Source: Hermatobates lingyangjiaoensis (Eukaryota > Arthropoda > Insecta > Hemiptera > Hermatobatidae). From it: a DNA stretch of 64,000 nt. A program made the position numbers and the translations under genes. Position 1 is the stretch's first letter; each line of letters begins with the position of its first letter. The notes beneath the pieces are model-generated. The model had not been told where the DNA came from and did not search any database. It saw nothing but the letters and a program-made list of their open reading frames with translations. Shown here one piece after another: positions 36,128 through 48,126 of the stretch. The stretch spans positions 11,950,001 to 12,014,000 of the forward strand of contig JAPFBL010000084.1 in assembly GCA_026182355.1 (NCBI GenBank), given 5' to 3'.

Positions 36128-37516
36128 ATAGCAAACGTACACGTTTTTGATGGAATTAAAAGTTCTATTATACTTGGTATTCCAAAATGTCATTAGAAAT
36201 TATAGCACAGTAGAAAATACCATTATTAGTACTGTGTTAAACAAATGCCCCTGTATACACTGCATTAGCTGTCTGTCCTTCAGGTTCATGGAAGAACAAA
36301 CAGTTGGAACCTCTGACTCTTGAGCAAGTAAACAACAGTTGACCATGTCAGAAAAACTTGGTCTCGCTAACTTGAATTCCTGCGTTAGATAAAGTTTCCC
36401 TTTGCGACTTAGTTAACCTCAATGTGAAATAGACTCTCAAAAGACTTTGCAATCACTTAAACGGAAAGAAATAAAGGTTCGGAATCAATGGTATGCGTGG
36501 TATACACACAGACTCCCCAATACCATACCCAGTCATTATGTCCGCCTCTATGGCATATCTGTGTAGAGCACGAACTCAGATACGTGTCCCGTTGCACAGT
36601 TTTAGGGCACTCACGTTTCGTAAAAGGAAATTTGTTACTGTTACTAAATTGCAGCAAGATTGGTGCTCCTACTTTAAGTTTTTGCTCATGAGCAGGGAGC
36701 ATGCAGCATAAGCATGCAGCCATGAGCATGGCAGTCAGGAGAAATAAATTCAGAGTCAAGAAATTCAGTTAGATAATGAACTGCTTCTTCATCACTAATC
36801 CAATCTTTTTACTGCCTTGTAAGTTCTTTCCTCGGTATGATATAGCTTAAGAACTTGTTTGTTGATTTTTCCTGCCTGTTCATATTAAGGTTTGAGAACT
36901 TATAAGTCGTTTACAAAACTATTTATTCGTAATAGATAGTACATCCTCAACTCTGTGAAACACCATTTCAATGATGTCAAATACGCAATACATTAATATG
37001 CTCAAATGAAATTAAAATCAACTAAGAATACCTACTTGCCACACCTGTGTATTTTCAAAACAAACTTGCTGTGAAGTTAGGAAAATACAGCTTAAAGCCG
37101 CATAACTTCGCTTGTGTACTAAATTATGAATCTATTTAGAGCCCATATTTTAAGCTAGGTATACACAAATCCAGTGTCTAAGTTTCAGCTCGCTATGTCT
37201 TATGGTGGCTGAGTTTACTTGTGACAAACGTTTTTCCTTTAAACGTCCATAACTTCACTTCTACGTTGAATTTCTAATCAATTCAGAGCCTATATTTTAA
37301 TTTAGACCTACACAAATCTACTGTAAATGTTTCAGCTTGATATGTATTATGGTAGTTGAGTTTACTTGTGACAAAATTTTGTGGACAAATCGACAAACCG
37401 ACAGAAATTTTTCTAAGGGTTGATTCGGTTTCTCCAATGTATGAAACGTAAAGAAAAGTTGAAATGGGTCAGTTCTAGGCAATGTACAGACAAAATCATT
37501 ATTTTATTTATATAGA
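36128..37516 (-). mobile_element. Helitron copy 3
   Basis: The minus-strand 5' end reads A|TCTATATAAATAAAAT (at 37516) and the 3' end reads CGTTTGCTAT, the terminal G being changed. At 1389 bp this is the longest copy. The 37010-37460 part contains two tandem-like blocks ending in phrases such as GTTTCAGCT...TATGGT. The central part carries the helicase remnant. It lies in the same orientation as copy 2. Confidence 0.75.
36160..36790 (-). pseudogene. Helitron Pif1-like helicase C-terminal remnant
   Basis: Minus strand: a TEFLDSEFIS-like start, then HEQKLKVGAPILLQFSNSNK (equivalent to the LKVGAPIMLLRN box), a decayed CNGTR motif, IPLIPN-like residues, LTKSQRETL, SETKFF, and finally SNSLFVFMNLKDRQ-like sequence near 36280. 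Frameshifts separate the pieces. The LKVGAP and KSQG boxes identify Helitron helicase. Confidence 0.7.
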
Positions 37517-38951
37517 TTTCACTACTATAATTTAAAGTGATGTTAATTAATTTTAACATTCTCGAAAATAATGTGTTAAGAAAAAAAAATTCAATCCTAT
37601 GCTTGGTATTTCATTGCTTCACTATTACAGAGCCGTTATTATGAGTATGTATTATATTTATTTATTCTTTCGTAATAATTTATCCTAATTTGTAGATTTT
37701 AACACTATGATTTTTTTAAATCATAAGTTTTAAAAACTATATTTCATTTCAATAAAGTTTTGTAGCTTTAAATGCTATTCAGTAATACAGTTTTTACATG
37801 CACATTTTTTATTTATGAATAGTTTATGAGGTTTTATTTATTACAAACTGGTCACTGGCTAAAATAAACTTTCCTTCGGATGTGATTTCATATAAATCAA
37901 TACTAAAGATGCAACTACAAAAAGATGACATGGTAAATTTGAACTAATTGTTTTATAGTTACTTGAATATATGAAAAACATTTGAAATGCGAATAAATAA
38001 TTTTATCAGTCAGAAATATTAAACTTTGTTTTTTAAGACTATTCATTTAGTTTGAATTTATCCCTGGCTTTAGTCATTTCCGAAGGAATTCAAACTGCAT
38101 CTGTTATAACTATTATTGAAGGTAGTACTGCCAGTAGGGCTAACTCATCCAGATAAGTGACTAGTACAGGCACTGATGGTACAGGTTCAGTTGAGTAAGA
38201 AAAAAACACAATTTCCGATTCACCCTTCCTATGTAAGATTTACAGTTCACTGATAAATATAACCCTTCCCTACTCTAAAATAAAAATAATTGGAAATTTG
38301 TTTATTTTGATAATTAATGTAACATTTATTTTGACACATGTTTGCTTTCCTTCCATCATGGCACTTGAATTATATACATAAATAATCAAGTGCCATCCAA
38401 AAACTTTTGAAGACACTTCACATACTTTTTATCTTTCCATACAAAATGAATCTTTTTTTGCGCTTGTGTACATTAATCTCTAAACAAATCTATGTTTAAA
38501 AAAACATTAAGTTGAATATTTCTTTAATGATTTTAGTAGTTTTGTTAAGGACTTAGATAGATACACATTTCGAATGTTGAATAATCAAGTTATAAAGGTT
38601 TACGAGATTAATAACCGAAGGTTTTTGATAACCGAAAAATATTATGAATGATTTTGACTTAATTAAAATTCAAGTTCATTCCTATAGTTTATGGAATTTC
38701 ATTGAATAAACCATGGCTCTATTATTAAACCATACTGGCAAGTCCGCAATGTGTATGTGTATATGCAAGATCATCAAAGTTCAATCAAAGATCAATAAAT
38801 AAAGTTCAGTCCATTTATTTATTCTTCTTGCTTTCTTTTTTAAACACTCGGTTTTTAAACATTTTAGACAGTCATCATTGAATAGACAAGGTATTTAAAT
38901 TTATTGATTATAACATGATTAAAAACTATTATTATCATGTATAAATATATA
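37517..38951 (+). other. nAChR intron 2, middle part
   Basis: AT-rich, no gene or element recognised. Confidence 0.4.
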
Positions 38952-40234
38952 CGAAGGCGGTTTGATAAGTCCGTGAATTTTTGAATAAAACAAAATTTTT
39001 TCAGTAAAAAAACATTATATTTTTTCTACATAGTCACCTTTTAGGTTGATACATTTTTCTACTTTTTTATTCCCTTCAAATAATACGTTTTCTAAAGCTC
39101 TCAAAATACGCGTTTTTTTCGGTAATGGCTTGTTCATTCGACTCAAATCTCTTTCCGCCCAACCATTTCCTGGGGTTTGGAAACAGAAAATAGTCGCAGG
39201 GGGCTAAATCAGGAGAATATGCTGGATGTGGTAGCAGTTCGTATCCCAATTCGTCGATTTTGGCCATCGTGACTAAACAAGTGTGCACACGTGCTTTGTC
39301 TTGATGGAACAACACTTTCTTCTTTGCCAAATGCGGCCGTTTTTGCTTGAAATCAACGTCGAATCTGTTCAAAAGCTTTGAATAATATTTGCCGGTGATC
39401 GTTTTACCTTTCTCGAGGTAATCGTTGTGTTAATGACACCATGTGCATCCCAAAAAACTGTGGCCATGACCTTGTTTGCTGACAGACTCTGTTTGGCTTT
39501 CTTTAGTCCACGTTCGCCCACAGCTACCCACTGTTTCGATTGTTCCTTGGTCTCTGGCGTATTGTGATGGATCCATGTTTCGTCCACAGTAACAAAACGG
39601 CGCAAACATTTGTCCGGATTACGGCTGAACATCGTTAAACACTCTTTTGAAGTGGTTAGACGATTGCGCTTATGGTCAAGTGTGAGCAATCGCGGCACCC
39701 ATCACGCGGAGAGTTTTTTCATGTCCAAATATTCGTGTAAAATATGATGTACCCGTTCAGTTGAGATTCCTGCAGCATGAGCAAACTCTCGTACTTTCAT
39801 TCTCCGATTATCTAATATCATTTCATGGATTTATCGACGATTACCTGCGTGATCACTTCTTTTGGTCGACCTGAACGTTTGGCGTCACTAGTGCTGGTAC
39901 GACCACAACGGAACTCTGTAAACCACTTATTAACCATTGAAATGAATGGTGCCAAGTCCCTGTAGTATTTATCAAGTCTTTCCTTAGTTTCAGTGATGGA
40001 TTTTTTACGTAAAAAGTAATGCTTAATCAGCACACGAAGTTCAGTTTTTTCAATTTTCGTAGAAATACACGAGGTTGTCTGCTTTGAATGACTATTAAAC
40101 ATCGACTGCATGTGGTAGCTGGCTCATAATTAGATAGTTGATTACTAATAGATTACAGATGACGGCAGCACTGTTGCATTTCGAATAACTGCGCGGGAAA
40201 TTCAAAAAGTCACTGACTTATCAATCCACCCTCG
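38952..40234 (-). mobile_element. mariner transposon, 1283 bp
   Basis: The ends CGAAGGCGGTTTGATAAGTC (38952) and, inverted, CGAGGGTGGATTGATAAGTC (40234) are about 28-bp imperfect terminal inverted repeats. TA target duplications flank both sides (38950-38951 and 40235-40236). Length and ends are typical of mariner elements. It sits inside intron 2 of the nAChR gene, antisense to it. Confidence 0.92.
39076..40111 (-). pseudogene. mariner transposase (frameshifted)
   Basis: Cut-and-paste DNA transposase of the D,D34D type. Three minus-strand frames carry it. 40111-39818 holds the helix-turn-helix DNA-binding region (VNKWFTEFRCGRTSTSDAKR). 39698-39369 contains the first catalytic aspartate in VDETWIHHN. 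39372-39076 contains the second in FHQDKARVH and the third in SPDLAPCDYFLF, 34 residues apart. All three catalytic aspartates survive, but the frame changes at least twice and there is a stop after 39818, so no full protein can be made. The C-terminal end (GKRFESNEQAI) is nearly intact. Confidence 0.9.
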
Positions 40235-40269
40235 TAGTATATTATCATCTAAACCATAATAAGACATTT

Positions 40270-40411
40270 AGAACTGGAACTAAGATGTTTTAACCAAAAC
40301 AACTGGTCTTTGAAGTTGTTTTGAAGAAAGAAACTGATCTTCACAACAGGCAAAGGCAAATTCACTCTTAAAAGGAGTTGTTTTGGTTTAGAAATGTTAG
40401 TTCCATTTCTG
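40270..40411. repeat. Small inverted-repeat unit (possible MITE)
   Basis: About 34-bp imperfect inverted ends: AGAACTGGAACTAAGATG...AACCAAAACAAC on the left and its complement GTTGTTTTGGTTTAG...GTTCCATTTCT on the right, around about 70 bp of unique sequence. The transposon superfamily is unknown. Confidence 0.5.
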
Positions 40412-40999
40412 AATTTCTATTTGTGGATTAAACGGTGATTTTATATTACGTGTTTACTGTAAAATATTTTACCGGTAAGTGTAAAATAGTGCATTTATTT
40501 AATACTACAATATTTGTTTAGTATTCTTTTTGCATACTGTTAGTCTAACTTAAAATTGATAATAATACTTGAATATCGTAAAAATATCAGTTATAATTTG
40601 GCTTTAGGGTTCACCTTGAGAATTTTTTTGGTAAAAGGATTATTTAAAAATATCTTTGTTTATAATCGCATATGAGAAAATAACATTCACATATATTACA
40701 GTAATATTAAAAAAAAAGATAAATGTAAAGAAAATATTAAAATTATACGACAACATATTTTAAGGAACTTTATATGAAATGATCAGAGAGGGAAATTTAG
40801 TTAATAATTTTACTGAATATCATTGAGTTGAACAACTCAAGTACAACATGTCAAATTATAGAAAAAATTACGCAGACAGAATTAGAGTACAGAATTTATT
40901 GGTATTTTGAAATAGGTTAAATCAGTTCCTTCTAAGTGTGTTTTATCTGTGATTACATGAATGCAAGCAAGATTAAGAGGCAGAAAATAGCACACTTAT
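40412..40999 (+). other. nAChR intron 2, AT-rich stretch
   Basis: Nothing recognised. Confidence 0.4.
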
Positions 41000-41115
41000 G
41001 AAAACAAAACAACTCACTTATCAATATTTCGACTACGTTAGTGGTCTTCAACAGGGAGTGAGTTGTCAATATTATACAAGATACATCGCTAACTACATAC
41101 ACACACACACACACT

Positions 41116-41165
<50 letters not shown>

Positions 41166-41320
41166 GTCAACAGGATAATGATCCACAAAGGACAGCAAAC
41201 GTTTTACGCTTATCTATAGACACAGAGTAAAGTTGACCGTCATCGGAGAGTAGAGATAGGGACACTATGGGACGGTTGGAGACCAACCGTGTTGTCACAC
41301 GCCTATCCAGTTCAAGTCAA
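41000..41320 (-). mobile_element. PLE family-B terminal sequences with (CA)n(TA)n
   Basis: The minus-strand motif TTGAAGACC...GTCGAAATATTGATAAGTG (41020-41055) resembles decayed hammerhead cores. A (CA)n then (TA)n tract follows at 41097-41164. A further decayed core (CGATGACGGTCAAC, 41227-41252, minus strand) is followed by GACGGTTGGAGACCAAC, shared with 19690. Confidence 0.55.
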
Positions 41321-41394
41321 GTGAAAAAAAAACTAGGGATTAATTAAGAGCTTAGAAATAATAAGTAAAACATAAATAAATAATAAAAATAAAT

Positions 41395-41584
41395 AATAAT
41401 AATAATAATAATGAAGAATATTAAGAAGAAAAAAACTAAAACGAAAGAAAATCCGGGAATATAAATATTAGATACTTAAATAATAATGATGAAGATGTTT
41501 AGAATAAATTATAAGTTAAAATTAAAGTTGAATAAACAACAAATTAAATAAAAAAAATAAATGCCAAAATAAGTCAGTTGTATA

Positions 41585-41626
<42 letters not shown>

Positions 41627-41640
41627 AATATATATATACG
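41395..41640. repeat. (AAT)n microsatellites
   Basis: AATAATAAT runs at 41395-41412 and 41586-41630 within A-rich low-complexity sequence. Confidence 0.6.
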
Positions 41641-41756
41641 AAATGGTAAAAAAATAAAAAATATATACATTAAAATAATAATAAAATTAGAAACTAAGAT
41701 AAACAAATAACAAAAAGAAAAAATATATATAAAGAAATAAATAAAAAATCACTAAC

Positions 41757-42530
41757 TATTTGAAACAACCCTATATTTTTAAGTTTAGACCTATTTTACA
41801 ACGCAAATTAAAAAAAAACAGATATGTGCCTCCTCGGATGCTCGTAAAGGGACAGTTTTAATCTCTGGGGGAACTTGTCGTTGTATCTGCAACCTGTAGT
41901 ATTCATTAAAGGAAAGTTCATGGTTGGAAGGATGGATGGCGAAGCATACGGAGGCTAAGCTTGGCAGATGGAAAATCTACGTAGATCGCATCATACTTGG
42001 TACACTCCTAACAGAAAACACAGTTTTTGGAAGTACAATAGTATCCGTCAGGAACAGGGTAATTTGTATTGTGGGTATTACAAACAAGAGGGATTGTATT
42101 ATTATTAAGTGTTATTGTATAATTATTATTCTATTAGGGGTGGGACAAGTCCTCTTCTCCTGTAATCCCCACAATACAAATTACCCTGTTCCTGACGGAT
42201 ACTCTTGTACCTCCAAAAATTGTGTTTTCCGTTAGAACTGTACCAAGTGTGATGCGTTCTACGTAGGTTTTCCATCTGCGAAGCTTAGCCTCTGTATGAA
42301 CGGTCATATAAGCTTCCGTCAACAAACGCTCCGATCAACCTGTCGCCATCCATGCTAACAACCATGGACTTTCCTTTAATGATTGCTAAAGTGTGCAGAT
42401 ACTACTATCAGTTCCTCCAGAGAGTAAAACTGTCACTTGACGAGCATCCGAGGAGGTACACATTTGGGTTTTTAATGTGCGTTGTAAACTAGGTCTAAAC
42501 TTAAAAAGATAGGGCTGTTTTAAATGGTTA
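41757..42530. mobile_element. PLE GIY-YIG fold-back pair
   Basis: Two copies of a PLE C-terminal region in inverted orientation (about 41757-42085 and 42165-42530, imperfect). The plus copy reads CTKCDAFYVGFPSAKLSL, then CMNGHISFRQ, which is the YVG and LxxRMNxH part of a GIY-YIG endonuclease preceded by a CxxC motif. The minus copy encodes a similar stretch. Neither is open throughout. This is a typical PLE inverted dimer. Confidence 0.75.
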
Positions 42531-42663
42531 TAGATTTGTTATTGTTTACTTTATATATATATATATATATATCTAATTTTTTATTATTTATTTGTTTATC
42601 TTGTATTTCTTAGTTGTTTATCTTTTTTCTCTCTTCCTTCTATGGTTTGGACGTTGATTTATA

Positions 42664-42689
42664 TTTCACGTGTTTATTGCGAAATCATG

Positions 42690-42724
<35 letters not shown>

Positions 42725-42900
42725 TATAAATAGGCAGCAGATCCTCTTTTAAACAGGTATCATTAAAATTAACCGCAGTCTCGGCATTCACGATCTTAAG
42801 ACTGAGAGATTCGATCCTACGAACTAACCTCCTGCTAACAGGGTTCAACTGGAAAAGGAGTTGGCCAAGTGACATGTTAAATTAAAATCGATGACTCATG
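42664..42900 (-). mobile_element. PLE terminal hairpin, (TA)n and inverted pLTR with ORF start
   Basis: A plus-strand terminal hairpin (42664-42684) and a (TA)n tract (42688-42721) abut a minus-strand pLTR. From the ATG at 42875 the pLTR reads MSLGQLLFQLNPVSRR, then RIESLSLKIVNAETAV and CLKEDLLPIYTN, and runs straight into the (TA)n. This frame is open across its whole length. The conserved end at LLPxYT matches the pLTR at 2034-2294. Confidence 0.7.
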
Positions 42901-43462
42901 CTTAGTCATTGTTATATATAAATTAAACGGATAGTACAGGTTAATATAAAGAGAACTTCAAAGGTCAATAATGAACAAGAAACAAGCAGTTAGAATAAAA
43001 GAGTTGAAAGGTCAACGGTATAACTGGACTAATAGAGAATAAATAGATTAAGAATATTAAAGTAAATGAAAGATGAAAGATTATTAACGGACAACAAAAT
43101 GTATTAAAATAAGAGAGTTGAATGAAAGTAAGAATTAATAGGGAAGGTATAATTAGAAATAAAGAAAAGTACAATAAAGATAAGAATAAAAGAGTTAAGA
43201 GGTCAATAGTGTAAATAGATTAAAAGGTAATACCTAGATTAATAAAGATTAAATTAATAATAATAATAATGTTATTAATAATTAATAATAATAATAATAA
43301 AGATTAATAGCAAACTAGAAAAGATATGTTAAATAAAGAGTTGAAAGAGAGTAAGAATTAATAGGGAAGGTACAGTTAGTTAGAAATAAAGAAAAGAATA
43401 ATAATAATAAATATAAGAAAAGAAAACGTATTGATTGCGCAAGCTTTCGACATCACAGATGT

Positions 43463-43520
<58 letters not shown>

Positions 43521-43560
43521 TAATTTCTGTCAATATAATAATAATAATAATAATAGGTGT
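42901..43560. repeat. A-rich low-complexity stretch with (AAT)n and (TA)n
   Basis: Contains AATAAT runs (about 43258-43300), repeated AAGAATTAATAGGGAAGG at about 43130 and 43355, and a (TA)n tract at 43467-43519. The repeat of the AGGGAAGG phrase suggests a diverged tandem unit of about 225 bp. Confidence 0.5.
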
Positions 43561-44621
43561 AATAATAATTATTTAACTGCCTCAGTCCATATCAAACCAA
43601 ATAACTCTCAACAATATCTTCACTAGAAATGTTATCATCCACTGCATATAAAAAAAAGCTATTTCATGATCCTGACGGCAAAGTCAGAATAGATAATTTA
43701 AAACAGAGATTTAAGGAACGTTTTTACCTTAGTAGCATGCTAGAGAACCATATTGTCCCAGGATATGTTCCTTATTCTTCCCCGATGGAAACAGACCTTG
43801 GTGATTTAGTAACCCTTATGACAGATTATTTCCGTGGTTGCTCATACCTTGGGTAAATTGATAAGAAAGACCTGTCCAATCCTGTCCTACTTCTCATTTT
43901 CTTTGTTAGTATTTAATAAAACCCCTCAAATATGTTATTAAAGACTATCCAATCTTGCTAACCTATTCTTTCATAGAGTTGTTAGGTCCTCTCCACAAGA
44001 TGTGTGGTATACATGTTTGCAACAATGTAAACGTCGTGGTTGTCTTATCTGTCCAGTGTTTAATCTGAATACATGGCTTATTTCTCCTTTTAACCCTAAC
44101 AATTCTCATACGCACACTTCTTCCTGCACTTCTAGAGATCGTTTCTACCAATTATCCCCCGTGTGATGCAATACCCATATATTACTATATGGGTTTAGTA
44201 TAATAATCACTTAACTATGTTATGCATAATAATCGTAGGTCCTCAGTCAGTCGCAATTGTACTCTGCTTTAATGAATGGCTCAGAATTCAAACAATAAAA
44301 GCAGTAGATTTGTCGATTTAAAAGCTTACGAAAATGCCCATATATGGCTTCCAGGAGCTCGTTTAGATTCGGATATCAATCTAATTAGTGATTTGGATAT
44401 CAATCTATTTACGGTCAAATGATTTTAGTGTTTTAACCGCAACTCCCTATCATTACATGCCTTCCTGAATGTCATTTGCTAAGTTGCTTTGGCAATTATC
44501 ACCTCCACAAAGCAAGATCGTAAGCAAAATAGAAGTGATTAGTAAAAAAGTCGCGAACGCAGAATCTGCTATAAGTTTAACATAATATGCTTAAAAGAGG
44601 ACCTGCTGCCAAAATACACGA
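43561..44621 (+). pseudogene. 5'-truncated PLE: RT tail, GIY-YIG and 3' pLTR
   Basis: The open part at 43629-43856 reads KKKLFHDPDGKVRIDNLKQR and is likely a linker or C-terminal part of the element protein. The endonuclease follows in broken frames: a Cys-rich lead (CLQQCKRRGCLICP), CTSRDRFYQL, YVMHNNRRSSVSRNCTL (the RMNxHR region) and LKAYENAHIWLPGARLDS. A pLTR starts with ATG at 44468 (MSFAKLLWQLSPP) and ends CLKEDLLPKYTNI at 44621, directly against a TA tract. Stops and frameshifts show it is inactive. Confidence 0.7.
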
Positions 44622-44639
44622 ATATATATATAATTAAAG

Positions 44640-44770
44640 TTATAGCTAGAGAACACAAGAAAAAGGACGAACACTCACGAATCTCGATAATTTCGGGGTC
44701 TTGCCGTCTTCAGGAGAGAAGAAAGAAAGAAAATAAAAAGAGAAAGAATGAAGGAACGGAGACGTAAATG

Positions 44771-44775
<5 letters not shown>
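44640..44775 (-). mobile_element. PLE family-B terminus
   Basis: Minus-strand hammerhead-like motif followed by CGTGAGTGTTCG and a short spacer to a TA tract at about 44623-44633, on the same layout as 19500-19720. Confidence 0.6.
44682..44717 (-). ncRNA. Hammerhead-like ribozyme motif, PLE family B
   Basis: Stem I TCTC/GAGA is perfect. The core is CTGAAGA, then one unpaired C, a short stem II (GG...CC), GAA, stem III ATTAT and base C. Stem II is weak. Confidence 0.6.
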
Positions 44776-44776
<1 letters not shown>

Positions 44777-44858
<82 letters not shown>

Positions 44859-44864
44859 TAATAT

Positions 44865-44925
<61 letters not shown>
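44777..44925. repeat. (CT)n then (TA)n compound microsatellite
   Basis: A CT run (about 44777-44804) changes to TA for over 100 bases. Flanked on both sides by PLE termini. Confidence 0.9.
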
Positions 44926-44928
<3 letters not shown>

Positions 44929-45033
44929 TTTCACATAAACACGTGAAACAACAATCAATCATCAAACCACAATAAGAAATGGGAAAACAAGACTAAGATC
45001 TTTCAACCGTAACAAGCGGTCTTCGTCAGAGTC
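44929..45033 (-). mobile_element. PLE family-A terminus with intact hammerhead-like motif
   Basis: An inverted terminal hairpin (44929-44948) and a complete 43-nt family-A hammerhead-like motif at 44991-45033 on the minus strand (GACT, CTGACGA, stem II, GAA, AGATCT, T, AGTC). Confidence 0.7.
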
Positions 45034-45060
45034 AAAAACCAGTTGGGTAACATAATTGTT

Positions 45061-45450
45061 CAATCTTTCAGGTAAAATGTACACCATTCAGACGTTTTGA
45101 TCAACTCTGATCATTTTCAAGGATAAATAATACAATAACAATTTTTTAACATTATCTAAAGATCATTAACAATTACTAACTACTAATAAAACTGATAATA
45201 TACATTAAACTGATATTGAATTTTTTGTTCCTCTATGTTCAATGTCAACATAACCTTGACTAACAGGTTTCCTTCACACTGCTTGTAGTTACACTACCGT
45301 TACTTAAATTTCCTAATTCCTCTTATAGATTTCTGGTTCTAGTCATGTATGATCAGAGTTGATCGAAACGTCGGAATGAGTGTACGTAACCGAAATAATG
45401 AAACATTCGGTGAATTGGTGTACATTTGTACATTTACCTGAAAGATTGAA
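45061..45450. mobile_element. PLE inverted termini, third hammerhead subfamily
   Basis: 45061-45123 and 45345-45450 are inverted copies (shared phrases GATCAGAGTTGATC, ACGTC, GGTGTACATTT and TTACCTGAAAGATTG) around about 220 bp of unknown sequence. Each has stem II GATCA...TGATC followed by the GAA/ACGTC region; the CTGANGA core is decayed. Confidence 0.55.
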
Positions 45451-45524
45451 AATTATATTAGAAAATTAGAAAAGTTATGCCAAAAACGGACTAGACTAAA
45501 AATAAGCAAGGCATTTAATGAAAC

Positions 45525-45528
45525 CCAT

Positions 45529-45589
<61 letters not shown>

Positions 45590-45710
45590 ACGTTTAAATA
45601 TTATTCCGTTGAATGAATGCTTTTAATCCCATGTCTGAACTTATTACTGTAGTTTGGATGTTGATTTCTGTTTCACGTGTTTACTGTAAAACCTGTTATA
45701 TACAAGGTGT
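45525..45710. repeat. (AC)n(AT)n microsatellite and PLE terminal hairpin
   Basis: AC and then AT repeats at about 45530-45587, and a variant terminal hairpin at 45671-45690 (TTTCACGTGTTTACTGTAAA) preceded by GTTTGGATGTTGATTT. Confidence 0.6.
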
Positions 45711-48126
45711 GCATAAAGTTTGTTCACAAACACAAATGTATTTAAACATAAATCAATTTTTAAAGTAAGTGGAAATTATGAAAATTACAAAATTAAAAGT
45801 TGATATTGAGTGTTGTTCTTTTAATTTTATTTTATAAACTTATAAGTGGACGGACCAGTTGTACAAAGTACATTACAGATCTTAATTTTTGGGAATATTT
45901 TGATACCTAAATTATCACGTGGCTTGTTAGTTTCACTGAATCACTAGATTTGCTAAATCGCTGATAAATTACTTACATGGTAAAATAAATGAATTTCAGC
46001 TTCAACATGTTAAGAGCCAACTATTTCGCTGCTGATTTTATATATTATTTATAACAAGTCCTCTTGGTTTTCTAAGGGTACTTATGGACCTCTCCAAATA
46101 ACACAGTCATTGTGTTTATAATTTTCTTCTAGCAATCATGACTTTTTAGAAGGACGATACATGTCGATCATACTTAAGTTTTGTGATTTTGTTTCATTAA
46201 CTAGGATGCATTTTTCTTGATCATTTGTTATCTTTGACTTTAATAAACATTCAATATTTAATATTTCATAAACATTTCTTATTAATACGGCGTTTCGAAA
46301 CAAAAATACAGTATTATTAAAAACATGGTAACCCCTAAATACATAAAAAAAAGTTTGGCTAACATATTCTATAAAATATATTTGTAACATACTTTTTAAT
46401 TTGTAAATAAACTTTATGAAAGCCATAAATATTTTAACTTTTTAACAATATTAAGACTGAAACATAAACTACAAGAAAATACAATTTATTCAAAAGGGCC
46501 ACTCGATGACGGGCAGATATAAACTTGTGGCAAACATTAGGGAAATAACATAGACTTGACGAGACTGAAGTACTTGCTTCGTTGACATGGTATTGTAATA
46601 AAATACGAAGCCAGGAGGTGTTTGAATGGACAAACAGTAGTTCTATTAGGCTTTCTATTATCAGTAAAACTGATGATATTTTTGAGTTTATATCGTGATC
46701 ATACCCACTAAGATAAATAGTGTATAAAAGAATATATTTTCATTTAGGTTTGAGTTTTCTCTGTCTAATACTCAAGTGCTTTACTACTACAATTCATATG
46801 GAACTATATTTAGCAATCTTTTAAACATATCACAAATCAATTCCTAAACAACCAAATGATGATCATACACGCAAAAACTTCTAATTTTTTCAAAATTTTG
46901 CTGCTTCATTCTATACTTTTTTAATATTTAATATGTTGACCATCTCTTTTAATTAGTTCTCTGAATCAATCAATAACATTTTGCAATTTTTTAGATTAAT
47001 TGAAATCAATAAGAAATCTATGCACTATATTCAACATGTACCGGTTGTAAATCTTAAATAGTTTGTTTATTTAAAAATAGAAGTTTTTTAGGAAAATAAT
47101 TTGTAATACTTTTGCAATGACATTTTAAAACGATTTAATATACCAAGAGGAGTGTGGTGTCAATTCTGTTGATACATTTTTTTTCTTTAAAAATTATTTT
47201 TCGTTTAAGTTATTTTAATCAAGTGTTTACCTAAAGTATTAATGATAGTAGTCTTTTATATTTTGTAATATGATTTTAAGTATTAGAAAGGATAATAGTG
47301 ATATACAGTGTTATAATTGATGTGTAATAACAGTGTTGAAAATAAGGGTTTGAAAGTCTTCTGTGACAATGTAATCATGTAAACATTACACTCAAATGCT
47401 ATTTTCACTTAATACATTAGATATATATATATATATACATATATATATTTATATGCATATGTATATATTTTAATTCAATATTTCATTTATTTTGTGGAAA
47501 AAATGTTCACAAGTTGTTATGAATAACATTCATTAACTCTTTCAATCCATGATTTTAAGGTTTTGATTATATACATGAGCTCCTAAAAGACATTCACAAA
47601 TTCAGACATGTTACATTACTTCATGGTGTATAAAATAGTAATTCAAATGGTTATGGCTCCAGTTATTTTTGTTTTGGTTACACTGCCATCCATTTTACTG
47701 AACAGTTACATGTTCAAATCAAACCCAAGGAAACGTATGCAAAACAGGCCATTTTCATTTATAAATATTTTTGATTGATACATTTGCAAATGAATGTGTT
47801 TATGTTTATTTATTTACTTATATGCCACTTTTTGCAAAAGTTATATTAAAATCATCATTATTTGATAGGAAATTGTTATGGGGTCCCGTAAGAGCATCGC
47901 TCTTGCAGTGATCTTATTATCAAATGAGTGTGGTATTTCTCAAATGTAACTTTGATTGGCATTCATTAATCCTAGTTTAAATAATTTTTCAATTTTGTTA
48001 TTTTTACTGACATAACACTGTCACCAACATTCACACACCTACCACTCTGTCTGTCAGAAAGATAAATACAATTACATTTTTCTTGTTTATTTTTTTAACC
48101 AATAAAGACTAATGGATTTCTTGCAG
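45711..48126 (+). other. nAChR intron 2, distal part
   Basis: AT-rich. The minus-strand frame at 46136-46426 lacks any domain. No element is recognised. Confidence 0.4.

Noticed and set aside
44675..44965. Open frame rich in YIYIYI and EREREREW
   Set aside because: Translation of (TA)n and (CT)n microsatellite. The same applies to other tyrosine/isoleucine-repeat frames in the window.
45711..45745. Sequence ACAAGGTGTGCATAAAGTTT resembling a mariner end
   Set aside because: No matching inverted end, TA pair or transposase nearby.
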